Assembly (NCBI GenBank): GCA_021777105.1 | Contig: JAIQZQ010000069.1 | Span: 62,001 to 126,000, forward strand | Direction of reading: 5' to 3' | DNA from: Candidatus Anammoxibacter sp. | Lineage (GTDB): Bacteria > Planctomycetota > Brocadiia > Brocadiales > Anammoxibacteraceae | DNA length: 64,000 nucleotides | In this document: positions 27,304 to 35,805 of the stretch, one piece after another | Position numbering within the stretch: the stretch's first letter is position 1 | How the letters are laid out: each line of letters opens with the position of its first letter | Position numbers and translations under genes: made by a program | Notes under the pieces: generated by a model | What the model was told of the DNA's origin: nothing | The model's input: only the letters and a program-made list of their open reading frames with translations | Databases searched by the model: none

Positions 27304-27450
27304 GCGCCAAACGCGCAATAGTGAAAACGGGCGATTAAATCATAACTAAAGCCTGGTTATGTTTTAATGCGCAAACATAAGCAAATTTTTTATGTTCGCG
27401 TTATTCCATAGAATTAAAAGAACTTACCCTTTATTAGAAAATATATAAAT

Positions 27451-28146
27451 TTGAAATTGACAATTGTTATTGCGGTTTATAATGAGAAGCAGACTATTTT
27501 GCAAGCCATAGAGGAAGTTAAAAGCATTAACGTTGCTCAACAAATAATAGTGATAGACAATTGTTCAACCGACGGCACTAGGGAGATTCTGGAACAGTTA
27601 AATGATAATTCCGTTGAAATTGTTTTTCAGCCAAAAAATTATGGATACGGAGAATCGGTGATTAAAGGATTTGATCTTGCCTCTGGCGATTATGTTTTTG
27701 TTCAATATTCCGATTTGGAATATGACTCAAGATGCATTTTTGAAATGATTAAACTGGTGGAAGATGAGGACTTGGATGTTGTGTTTGGATCCCGCATTTT
27801 AAACCAAAAAAACAGGTCTATTTTCTCGTTGATTTGGGAGCGGCATTATTATCTTGCCACAATAATTGCGACATCGTTGATTAACGCTTGGTACAAAAGA
27901 GATTTTACAGATGTAATAGGGATTAAACTTTATAAAACAAAGTCTATTAAAGAAATTTATCCCATATCAAACAGGGGGATGGGATTTGATTTCGAGGTGG
28001 TTAGCAAGTTAAGCAAAAGAGGATATAAGATAAAAGAGGTTCCAGTTAAGTATAATGCCCGAAAAGCCAGTCAAGGCAAAAAGATAAAAGCGTCCCATAG
28101 TTTTAACGCGCTTTTGGCAATGTTAAAGGTAAAGTTTTTTGATTGA
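27451..28146 (+). CDS. GT2 family glycosyltransferase, DPM-synthase-like
   Basis: The 231-residue soluble GT-A enzyme opens with IVIAVYNEKQTI and has DNCSTDGTREIL and GYGESVIKGF. Its donor motif region is YSDLEYD near residues 91-97, and GMGFDFEVVSKLSKRGYKI is a well-kept DPM-synthase element. The start is TTG 27451, because the family N-terminus begins exactly there and no ATG is near. It probably charges polyprenyl phosphate with a sugar for the GT-C-like membrane protein encoded next (inference). A 147-base gap lies upstream and contains a weak AT-rich inverted repeat (AACATAA 27374-27380 and TTATGTT 27390-27396). Confidence 0.86.
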   Translation: MKLTIVIAVYNEKQTILQAIEEVKSINVAQQIIVIDNCSTDGTREILEQLNDNSVEIVFQPKNYGYGESVIKGFDLASGDYVFVQYSDLEYDSRCIFEMIKLVEDEDLDVVFGSRILNQKNRSIFSLIWERHYYLATIIATSLINAWYKRDFTDVIGIKLYKTKSIKEIYPISNRGMGFDFEVVSKLSKRGYKIKEVPVKYNARKASQGKKIKASHSFNALLAMLKVKFFD

Positions 28147-28209
28147 GATTTAAAATCATGAATTTTCGAAAACAATTGATCAAGATGGAGCTTTTATTTC
28201 CGATTAATT

Positions 28210-28250
28210 AATTTGCGCATTATAAACAAAGTTGAAGTAAATTTGCGCAT
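28210..28250 (+). repeat. Two copies of an 11-mer, 30 bases apart, before a membrane protein gene
   Basis: AATTTGCGCAT occurs at 28210-28220 and again at 28240-28250. The 30-base phase is near three DNA turns. It lies just upstream of the ATG at 28270 and could be a regulator site, but in AT-rich DNA this may be chance. Confidence 0.3.
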
Positions 28251-28269
28251 AATTAAATTTGCCGAATAA

Positions 28270-29718
28270 ATGGAGAGAAACTTCTCAAAAATAAAACGCG
28301 AACCATTCCTGCCGTTTCAAGGAAACTTAATACTGACTATCCTTTTCGGCTTGGCTATCGGCTTTTGGTTGTTTATATCTAAAAGCACATTTATTGTCGT
28401 AGGCGGCGCGTCAATAATTTTTATCATTTTACGCTATGCTGCGCCTGAACAAGATGAGCGTTTCTTTAGCATCGTTATTATTATTGCCTTCTTGGTCAGG
28501 ATTTGCGCTGCAATATTGTATCATTACGGATATTTGCTTCATGGGTATGCGGACGCGTTAGGGCCTGACGGCGAAGTGTATTCCTTGAATGGATGGTATA
28601 TATCACGGCTTATGCTAGGGCGCGATCTTTATACAATGCCAAATTCGACTGTTTTTAAATATATCGATTACGAGAATCTCGTCAATATTATACATTCTGA
28701 GGGCTGGCCGGCTTATTCATCTTATCAAGCGGGCAAATATTCTTATTATATAGGATTGATATTTGCGTCTATAGGCTATAGCCCTTTGGTTATAAAAATT
28801 ATAAATTGTTTATATAGTATTTTAACGGGAATAACAATATATCATATTGGAAGCGAGGTTTTTAACCAAAGGGTAGGAAAAATCTCTATGGTGGTTTTTC
28901 TATTTATGCCGTCATCGGTTTTGTTTTCTATTACAGCTTTAAAAGAGCCGTTAATTGTGCTTTCTTTAACGGCGATTGTTTGGTTATTAATTAAATTTCA
29001 AAAAGATAATAAATTAATAATTGGAGCTTTGTTTTTGCTTCCAATAAGCGCAATCTATTTTTTACGTGAGAATTTAATTATTCCGATAATAGCCTTTATT
29101 GCGTCCTCTATAGTTTTAGGCTCACGATTAGGAATTAAAAAAAAAAATGCTATTATATTAACCGCAATAATAATTTTTATAGCCTTATATTTTGCGGGCG
29201 CGGACAGGCTTAAACAAGAAATAGACCCAGGGAAATTATTTGCCTCCCACGTAGGATATGTAAGCACGGGCGGGAATGTTTATAAAATTATACCTGAGAA
29301 ATTTTATGTTTATAGCGGCGAAGTATTTGGCATTCCTTCAGATATTTATGGTTTAATAAGCGATATGAGTTTTAGGGAGGTCGTTTTCTCTGTTATTAAA
29401 GGGATTTTCCATTTTCTTTACGAGCCGTTAATCAGCAGACCGCATAGTAAAGCCGCGGTTTTGGCGTATTTCCAAACGTTTCTTATATTGGTGTTTACTC
29501 CGTTTATACTTGTTGGAATGTTGACGGGCGTTAGGCATGAAAGGCCACGCATAGTTCCAATTGTGTTTTATGTTATGATGTTTTTGCCGTTAATCGCTAT
29601 TAGCGAAGGCAATATCGGCACTGCGTTTAGGCACCGCGACATGCTAATGCCGTTTTTAATTATTTCAGGAGTGGCTGGTCTTTGTGGAGTCCTGGGACAA
29701 TTAGATTTAAAGAAATAA
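28270..29718 (+). CDS. Polytopic membrane protein, probable GT-C type glycosyltransferase
   Basis: The 482-residue protein has about eleven hydrophobic segments from residue 20 to the C-terminus and no obvious soluble catalytic domain. The first large outer loop holds an acidic string (LGPDGEVYSLNGWYISRL, Asp/Glu near residues 98-100), which resembles the D/E loop of GT39 and related GT-C enzymes, and LKEPLIVLSL in the middle. It sits between two DPM-synthase-like GT2 genes, the usual companions of GT-C enzymes. No family-defining motif is certain, so a polymerase or unrelated transporter remains possible. Confidence 0.6.
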   Translation: MERNFSKIKREPFLPFQGNLILTILFGLAIGFWLFISKSTFIVVGGASIIFIILRYAAPEQDERFFSIVIIIAFLVRICAAILYHYGYLLHGYADALGPDGEVYSLNGWYISRLMLGRDLYTMPNSTVFKYIDYENLVNIIHSEGWPAYSSYQAGKYSYYIGLIFASIGYSPLVIKIINCLYSILTGITIYHIGSEVFNQRVGKISMVVFLFMPSSVLFSITALKEPLIVLSLTAIVWLLIKFQKDNKLIIGALFLLPISAIYFLRENLIIPIIAFIASSIVLGSRLGIKKKNAIILTAIIIFIALYFAGADRLKQEIDPGKLFASHVGYVSTGGNVYKIIPEKFYVYSGEVFGIPSDIYGLISDMSFREVVFSVIKGIFHFLYEPLISRPHSKAAVLAYFQTFLILVFTPFILVGMLTGVRHERPRIVPIVFYVMMFLPLIAISEGNIGTAFRHRDMLMPFLIISGVAGLCGVLGQLDLKK

Positions 29719-29862
29719 ATTCTATAAATTGAGTTTAGCGGCATAGAGCCGCCTATAAATTTTTATTGACGATTGTCAATTCGATTTAAAGTTTAATTGA
29801 CGAAACAGATTGCCAAATATGGCTTTTTGCGTGAATTAATCCTAGGCGGATGTGTTGTTCGC

Positions 29863-29869
29863 AAGGAGG
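29863..29869 (+). promoter_or_regulatory. Shine-Dalgarno site choosing ATG 29874
   Basis: AAGGAGG lies four bases before ATG 29874, where the GT2 family N-terminus (DVSVIVPVYNEE) begins. The earlier in-frame ATG at 29850 lacks such a site and would add eight unrelated residues. Confidence 0.65.
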
Positions 29870-29873
29870 ACTA

Positions 29874-30815
29874 ATGGATGTATCAGTGATTGTTCCTGTG
29901 TATAATGAAGAAGAAAGCTTGCAGAAATTGTATGCTTCTATAGACGATACATTAAGCAAGTTAAACATAACTTATGAGATTGTTTTTGTGGATGACGGAA
30001 GCGATGATAATACATTTGATATTTTACGCAAATTAAGCCAAATGCGCGCGAATGTCAAAGTTATCCAATTCAGGAGGAATTATGGAAAAGCTTGCGCATT
30101 GGCGGCGGGTTTTAGCAGTGTTACGGGGGCGGTTGTAATAACTATGGACGCCGATTTACAAGATGATCCTAAAGAGATTCCTAATTTTATTAAGAAATTA
30201 AATGAGGGATACGATCTTGTGTCCGGCTGGAAGTTTCAACGAAAAGATCCTTTGAACAAAACAATACCGTCTAGATTGTTTAACAAGATTACTTCTTTAG
30301 TTACAGGAATAAAAATTCACGATTTTAATTGCGGGTTTAAAGCATACAAACAAGAAGTAATTAAGAATCTAAAACTTTACGGCGAATTTCATCGATACAT
30401 CCCCGCGCTTGCCCATTGGGATGGTTTTAAGATTGGCGAAATTAAGGTTGAACATCATCCTAGAAGCTTTGGCAAATCTAAATATGGGGCTTGGCGTTTT
30501 TTTAGCGGATTATTTGATTTGATTACCTTGATTTCCACTGCCAGATTTGTTCAAAAGCAACTCCATTTTTTTGGTTTTATAGGGCTGTTATTGCTTTCAG
30601 TAGGAGTGGCTATTAACATAATTTTGGCAATCATAAAATATACTGAAGGATTGACGTTGACAAGTCCCCGTCCGTTATTATGTCTTATCTTAGGAGTGTT
30701 TCTTATAATAGTTGGTTTGCAAACATTTTCAATTGGTCTTATCGGCGAGATGATATTCAGGTCAACATATTCTGAAGGTCGAGAAAATTACTTAATAAAA
30801 AATATATTAGAGTAA
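29874..30815 (+). CDS. GT2 polyprenyl-phosphate glycosyltransferase (GtrB/DPM-like)
   Basis: The enzyme has about 313 residues. The GT-A domain shows VIVPVYNEEESL, VDDGSDDNTF, the donor motif MDADLQDDP near residue 90 and NCGFKAY. The last 90 residues contain two strong membrane helices (FFGFIGLLLLSVGVAI and LLCLILGVFLIIVGL), the classic GtrB arrangement. Such enzymes move glucose or another hexose from the nucleotide donor to undecaprenyl phosphate. That lipid donor can serve the GT39/GT-C proteins found on both sides. The start is set by the AAGGAGG site before ATG 29874. Confidence 0.9.
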   Translation: MDVSVIVPVYNEEESLQKLYASIDDTLSKLNITYEIVFVDDGSDDNTFDILRKLSQMRANVKVIQFRRNYGKACALAAGFSSVTGAVVITMDADLQDDPKEIPNFIKKLNEGYDLVSGWKFQRKDPLNKTIPSRLFNKITSLVTGIKIHDFNCGFKAYKQEVIKNLKLYGEFHRYIPALAHWDGFKIGEIKVEHHPRSFGKSKYGAWRFFSGLFDLITLISTARFVQKQLHFFGFIGLLLLSVGVAINIILAIIKYTEGLTLTSPRPLLCLILGVFLIIVGLQTFSIGLIGEMIFRSTYSEGRENYLIKNILE

Positions 30816-30902
30816 TACAATTAATTAATGAATAAGTATTAATTGAAATGAAGTATAATCATTTTAAATTGTGCGCATAGATAATTTTAATAAGGTTGTT
30901 AT

Positions 30903-32324
30903 ATGAAAATATTACTGTTACAAGCTCCATGGGGTAGCATTTATGGCAGTTATGCCTCGGCGGCAAGGGTTGGCAATTGCTACCCTCCATTAGGTCTTTG
31001 TTATATATCGTCTGTATTGAAAAAAGAGGGACATGTCACAAAAATTATCGACGCCGAATTAGAGGGAAAAAATATTGGAGATATTTTAAATGAAATTGAG
31101 GTTTTTCGGCCGGATTTAATAGGTTTTACTTCCACTACCCCGCTATTTGCCGCGACCCTAGAGATAGCCTCTAAGATTAAAGAGAAAATGGATGTCCTTG
31201 TTGTTGTTGGAGGCCCTCATGTTACTGTAATGCCTGATGATATAGTTAAACCTGACAGGCCGTTTGATTTTGCTGTTTATGGCGAAGGCGAAATAACCAT
31301 GAGAGAATTAGTTAATTCCATTGTTGATGGGAAAGGCAAGTATGATGATATCCCCGGTTTAATTTTTAAATGCCGGAACGGCGAAGTTAAAAAAAATCAG
31401 TCCAGATGCCACATTGAAGATATAAACGGGATACCCATGCCTGATAGGGAAGCGTTAATGTTGGAAAAATATGTTTGGAGTGTGCCGGGCAAAGGCGTTG
31501 AGCGGTTTACAACATTAATGACTGAAAGGGGATGTCCTTTTAATTGCACGTTTTGTTCCACGCATACTGTTTTTGGCAAAAAAGTTAGATATAGAGAAGT
31601 CGATAGCATAGTAAGCGAAATAGAACATTTAGTAAATGACTTAAACATTCGCCATATTGCGTTTATTGACGACACATTGACGTTGAACAAAGATCGGGTT
31701 ATAGATATGTGTCAAAAAATTATAAACAAGCGATTAGATTTTACCTGGGAAGGGTGGACGCGCGCTAATACTATAAATGATGAACTAGTGGAGATTATGG
31801 CAAAAGCTGGATTTAGAAGAGTTTCTTTCGGCATAGAAAGCGGATCACCCGCGATCTTAAAAGGAATAAAAAAAGGCATTAAACTTGAAGATGTAGTTAA
31901 TGGTTTTAAAATAATGAAGAAATATGGTATTGAGACTCGCGGTTCAGTAATGATTGGGCACCCAAATGAAACTTCAAAGACAGCAAATGAAACCTTAAGA
32001 TTTATAAGGGGATTGCATGATTGCGACCAAATATATATAAATATTACAACTCCATATCCAGGCACTGAACTTTACAGGCAAGTTATAAACGGCGAAGGCG
32101 GCTTGGTTTTATTGGAGAGAGATTTCTCTAAATACAAGCGATATGGGAATGCCGTTATAAAAGTTAATGATTTGTCGCCTAAAGACCTTATCGGGCTCCA
32201 GCGCAAGGGTTTTATGATGTTCTATTTTACACCTCGACGTATTTGGTATAACTTTAAGCGAGCAGGACTTAAAGCTTTTATTAAGAATGCTATCGCCTTC
32301 ACCAAAAGCGTGATTTTGAAGTGA
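30903..32324 (+). CDS. B12-binding-domain radical SAM protein
   Basis: The 473-residue protein has an N-terminal B12-binding-like domain (YPPLGLCYISSVLKKEGH, LIGFTSTTPLF, VVGGPHVTVMPDD, VYGEGEITM). The radical SAM cluster motif ERGCPFNCTFC lies near residues 207-217, followed by FIDDTLTLN and VSFGIESGSPAILKGIKKG. A C-terminal helical region of ~80 residues follows. Architecture and length match the BchE-like group. The next gene, 77 bases downstream, is a methyltransferase with a degenerate SAM motif. Substrate unknown. Confidence 0.87.
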   Translation: MKILLLQAPWGSIYGSYASAARVGNCYPPLGLCYISSVLKKEGHVTKIIDAELEGKNIGDILNEIEVFRPDLIGFTSTTPLFAATLEIASKIKEKMDVLVVVGGPHVTVMPDDIVKPDRPFDFAVYGEGEITMRELVNSIVDGKGKYDDIPGLIFKCRNGEVKKNQSRCHIEDINGIPMPDREALMLEKYVWSVPGKGVERFTTLMTERGCPFNCTFCSTHTVFGKKVRYREVDSIVSEIEHLVNDLNIRHIAFIDDTLTLNKDRVIDMCQKIINKRLDFTWEGWTRANTINDELVEIMAKAGFRRVSFGIESGSPAILKGIKKGIKLEDVVNGFKIMKKYGIETRGSVMIGHPNETSKTANETLRFIRGLHDCDQIYINITTPYPGTELYRQVINGEGGLVLLERDFSKYKRYGNAVIKVNDLSPKDLIGLQRKGFMMFYFTPRRIWYNFKRAGLKAFIKNAIAFTKSVILK

Positions 32325-32401
32325 TAATGCTTGTTAATAAAAATTTTTATAATTATATTAAATCGAATTATTTCCGCCTTTTATAAACGGCACGGTTGCG
32401 C

Positions 32402-33037
32402 ATGGCATTAGACTCTTCAATATGGAATGATCTTTATAAAGAAACCGCTCCTAGAATTAAAAAGAAGCAAGGTTATTTGTCTAAACATATTGGCCCTGAC
32501 GATACTTTTTTTTTAGAGCTGTTCGTTGCGACGGGGCAAAATATCGCGACTTTTAAGAGCCATAAACCCGATTCTATTTGTGTCGGCGTTGATTATGATA
32601 TAAATTTGTGCAAAATAGCGAAGGAGAATGGTTTTATGGCTGTTGTCGCGGATTGCAGGAACCTTCCTTTTAAAAAGAATTCGTTTGATATAATATATTC
32701 AAACAGTTATCACCATGTGTCTGAATGCGCAAAAATAGCGATAGAGAACACTTTAAGTTTATTGAAAAAAGACGGCAGTTTGGTTGGAGTTGAACCATAT
32801 GGCCTTATTTCCATTATTGGCGCCGGGATTATTTTTTTCACGCCTGATTTAATCATGTCATTATTTCCCGGCAAATTTCGGAAGTGGATACGCGCAATAA
32901 AATACGAATGCAAAAATGAAAGGGTTATAGATTGGTATTTTAAATATAACTTTTTAAAAGATTTGCGCCAATTTAATGTCGCATCTATTCATCGTGATCT
33001 GCTTAGAGTCTATTATTGCTTAAAAAAAACAGCATAG
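32402..33037 (+). CDS. Class I SAM methyltransferase, degenerate motif I
   Basis: The ~211-residue protein has the methyltransferase_11 layout: VGVDYDINLCKIAKENGF (acidic strand 2), VVADCRNLPF (motif II), DIIYSNSYHHV (motif III) and LKKDGSLVGVEPYG. Motif I, normally a DxGCGxG loop, reads LFVATGQNIATF, so its glycine loop is altered; SAM binding may be weaker. The in-frame TTG at 32396 lies only two codons before the preferred ATG at 32402. It follows a B12-type radical SAM gene and is likely co-transcribed. Substrate unknown. Confidence 0.75.
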   Translation: MALDSSIWNDLYKETAPRIKKKQGYLSKHIGPDDTFFLELFVATGQNIATFKSHKPDSICVGVDYDINLCKIAKENGFMAVVADCRNLPFKKNSFDIIYSNSYHHVSECAKIAIENTLSLLKKDGSLVGVEPYGLISIIGAGIIFFTPDLIMSLFPGKFRKWIRAIKYECKNERVIDWYFKYNFLKDLRQFNVASIHRDLLRVYYCLKKTA

Positions 33038-33347
33038 ATTAATAAAAATCGGAGCTGCCTCATGTATAGAAGAATATGATGGCCTGAGGGCTTGGAAAAT
33101 ATTAATTTGTGTTATGCGATGGCATACACGGTTAAAAGTGTTGTGCTGGGCGCCTACCGCAAATAATTTTAATATTTAGCCTTCATTGGTAGTCCCTCTT
33201 GGTCTAATTTTTAATCCACAAACACTCTGCCGGGAAAAACGGCAATCATGCTTTTCGTCCAATAACAACGCGCAAGTCCAGCCTATATCTAAGCGGTAAA
33301 TATCCAGAATATTTGCGTTAGCCGCCTTAGCGTTTTATTGAGTCCTT
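33038..33347. other. Intergenic stretch without a recognisable gene
   Basis: About 310 bases between a methyltransferase and a membrane protein gene. I found no coding frame of useful length on either strand, no tRNA and no Shine-Dalgarno site before the downstream ATG. The only structure is a small hairpin, TGCCG (33228-33232) with CGGCA (33240-33244) around a seven-base loop. The stretch is less AT-rich than other gaps and may be the decayed remnant of a gene, but I recognise no protein in it. Confidence 0.4.
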
Positions 33348-34271
33348 ATGCGGATATTTGAAAAAAAAATACATAGTGTAAAGTTTTGCCTGAAACTGTT
33401 ATGTTCTTTGGCGTTTTTTGGCGTTCTATTCTATAAATTTTTTGATATGAAACAAATTTATAGTTTAGCCAATGCTAATCCGACATTCTTGTTTTTTGCT
33501 TTATTTATAGCTTTGATTACATGGGCTCTAAAATCATTAAGGTGGTATTTTTTTAGCATATTAACCAAACAAATCAGTTATTTAGACTCAATAAGATATA
33601 CCCTGGTTTCATTTTTTTACGCTTCGATAACTCCCGGTAAATTGGGGGATTTTGTCAGAGGTTATTATTACCACAAAAATTACAACATACCTAAAACGGA
33701 GGCATTTAGCAATGTATTCTTTGAAAGATTATTTGATATAATTTTGCCTTTATCATTTATTATTTCAAATTTATTATTTAAAAACTTATTCCTGTTAAGC
33801 CTCACAAGTTTTTTGATTTCAATTTTAATATATCAGGCAATTGTTCAAAACATACCGCTAATTAAGCATATCCCTATAATAAAGAAAGTTAAAGCAATAA
33901 AAGAATACAAATTTGAAAATAAATTACGCAAAGAAACTGTGTTTGCCGCATTAATTTCAATGTTTATTTGGGGATTGTTTTGTTTAATGGCTTATTTCAT
34001 AGGATTAATCCTTCCCGGTATTGACGCGCCAATAAGTTTGTTTTTCAATGTTGTGCCTATTGCCGCTTTATCTACTCTGATACCTATTAGTTTTGCAGGC
34101 TGGGGTGTTAGAGAGTCTGTTTATGTATATTTACTAGCAAGTTATATGAATTCAAGCCAAGCCATAATGTTTTCGATAATGTTTGCGCTGATAGCCAATT
34201 ATTTTCTTGCGTTTATAGGGTTAATGTATAACCTGTTTTTTAATCCAAAAATAATAAGCCAAAAAACGTAA
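33348..34271 (+). CDS. UPF0104 / lysylphosphatidylglycerol-synthase-TM-like membrane protein
   Basis: The 307-residue protein has about eight membrane helices. Family motifs are clear: ALKSLRWYFF near residue 63, YASITPGKLGDFVRGYY near 90-106 and the paired FERLFDIILPL. A later SFAGWGVRES (near 245) is the second conserved loop. The family (PF03706) includes the flippase part of MprF and YbhN; several members sit in glycan clusters and are thought to move lipids or lipid-linked sugars. A flippase role here is inference, supported by the lack of a visible Wzx. Confidence 0.85.
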   Translation: MRIFEKKIHSVKFCLKLLCSLAFFGVLFYKFFDMKQIYSLANANPTFLFFALFIALITWALKSLRWYFFSILTKQISYLDSIRYTLVSFFYASITPGKLGDFVRGYYYHKNYNIPKTEAFSNVFFERLFDIILPLSFIISNLLFKNLFLLSLTSFLISILIYQAIVQNIPLIKHIPIIKKVKAIKEYKFENKLRKETVFAALISMFIWGLFCLMAYFIGLILPGIDAPISLFFNVVPIAALSTLIPISFAGWGVRESVYVYLLASYMNSSQAIMFSIMFALIANYFLAFIGLMYNLFFNPKIISQKT

Positions 34272-34346
34272 CTTTATTTTTTTGTTTCAAAATGCAAAAT
34301 TTTATGATGTTTAGCGTAATTGCAAACATTGAAAGAAATGATTGTT

Positions 34347-35795
34347 ATGAACAAAGTTCTAATATTAAGTCCTTCAGATCAAAAGATTAAAAATGTAGTA
34401 AGAGATTTTGTATATGGATGTTGGTGCAGAGGTAGAAGAATAGGCGGCATGCAGATGCCGCCGCTTAATTTATTGTATGTGGCTACAGTGTTAAAGGAAA
34501 ATGGAATAGACGCTGAACTTGTGGATGTGGGGTTAAATTACGATCAATATGATGACGTAAAAAAAAGAATAAATGAATTTGCAGCGGTTATTATTTTGTC
34601 TTCGACAAATAGTTTTCAAAATGATGTAGAGGCTTTAAAGGAGATTAAATCACTTAATTCCGAGATTAAAACAATATTGTTTGGATCGCATCCAACATTT
34701 ATGCCTGAATATTGTATAAAAGAAACGGTTGTTGACATTTTAGTTTTTAAAGAGCCGGAATTTATTATACGCGATGTTGTTAAAAAGATTATTAATAAAG
34801 AGAATTATATGGAAATCAAGGGCATTGGCTATAATAAGGACGGACGTTTGGTAAAAAATGACGATTACCCTTTTATTGCTATGGATGAGTTGCCGATTCC
34901 CGATAGAACTTTGCTTCCCAAAGGGCTGGATTATTTCAATCCAGTAATAAAACAATCTCCATATACAACAATGCAGACTTCCAGAGGGTGTCCGGGCAAA
35001 TGCAATTTTTGCACTGTGCCCAATTTTTACGGCAAAAAGATTAGATTGCGCTCTGTTGAGAATGTTATAGACGAGATCAAGTCATTGATTGCTTTGGGCT
35101 ATAAGGAAATATTTTTTAGGGATGAGACGTTTACAGCTTATAAGAACAGAAATCGCGATATTTGCAATAGAATTATTGACGAAAACATAGACATCTCATG
35201 GATAGCCAACGGCAGGGTTGATTTAATAGATTTTGAATCTATGTCGCTTATGAAAAAGGCCGGTTGCCATATGATTAAGCTAGGCGTTGAAAGCGGCAAC
35301 CAGTTTATTTTGGATAATCTCAATAAAGGGATTTTCCTTGAACAGACAAAACAAGTTTTTAAATGGTGCAGAGATTTGAAGCTGGACGCGCATGCTCATG
35401 TAATGCTTGGGAGTCCCGGAGAGACTAAAGAGACCATCAAAAAAACGATAGCATTTGTTAAAAGTTTAAAACCTGCCACCGCTTCGTTTGGACTGTTAAC
35501 GCCGTACCCCGGCACGGAGATTTTTGATAAAGTCGCCGCTTCGCATCCTGAAATAAAAGACGGCAGCGACGCAACGCTTGAGAAACTGCATATTTCAGGT
35601 TATTTTAATGAGTATTTTAGCAATGTGCATGGTCATGAACTTGAAAAATGCGTATCAAAAGCATATCGAAGTATTTACTTAAGGCCCTCATATATAGCAA
35701 AACGGCTTTTAAGCATTAATTCTTTTTCCGAATTAATGCGCTTGATTATCGCGGGGACGAACATTTTTAATTTTTCAGTAACCGGTAAAAACTAA
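34347..35795 (+). CDS. B12-binding-domain radical SAM protein
   Basis: The ~482-residue protein starts at ATG 34347, where the domain begins (NKVLILSPSD); TTG 34320 and ATG 34338 are in-frame alternatives. Residues about 30-160 are the B12-binding-like domain (MPPLNLLYVATVLKENGID, VIILSSTNSFQND, LFGSHPTFMPEY). SRGCPGKCNFC near residue 212 is the radical SAM cluster motif, followed by FRDETFTAYKNRN, KLGVESGNQFILDNLNKG and LTPYPGTEIFDKV. The layout matches the other B12-type radical SAM proteins here. It lies 10 bases from the next, membrane-protein gene. Confidence 0.86.
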   Translation: MNKVLILSPSDQKIKNVVRDFVYGCWCRGRRIGGMQMPPLNLLYVATVLKENGIDAELVDVGLNYDQYDDVKKRINEFAAVIILSSTNSFQNDVEALKEIKSLNSEIKTILFGSHPTFMPEYCIKETVVDILVFKEPEFIIRDVVKKIINKENYMEIKGIGYNKDGRLVKNDDYPFIAMDELPIPDRTLLPKGLDYFNPVIKQSPYTTMQTSRGCPGKCNFCTVPNFYGKKIRLRSVENVIDEIKSLIALGYKEIFFRDETFTAYKNRNRDICNRIIDENIDISWIANGRVDLIDFESMSLMKKAGCHMIKLGVESGNQFILDNLNKGIFLEQTKQVFKWCRDLKLDAHAHVMLGSPGETKETIKKTIAFVKSLKPATASFGLLTPYPGTEIFDKVAASHPEIKDGSDATLEKLHISGYFNEYFSNVHGHELEKCVSKAYRSIYLRPSYIAKRLLSINSFSELMRLIIAGTNIFNFSVTGKN

Positions 35796-35805
35796 GACTG
35801 AAATA

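Noticed and set aside
33038..33347. tRNA or small RNA in the 310-base gap
   Set aside because: No cloverleaf pairing or CCA-like end was found; only a five-base hairpin is present.
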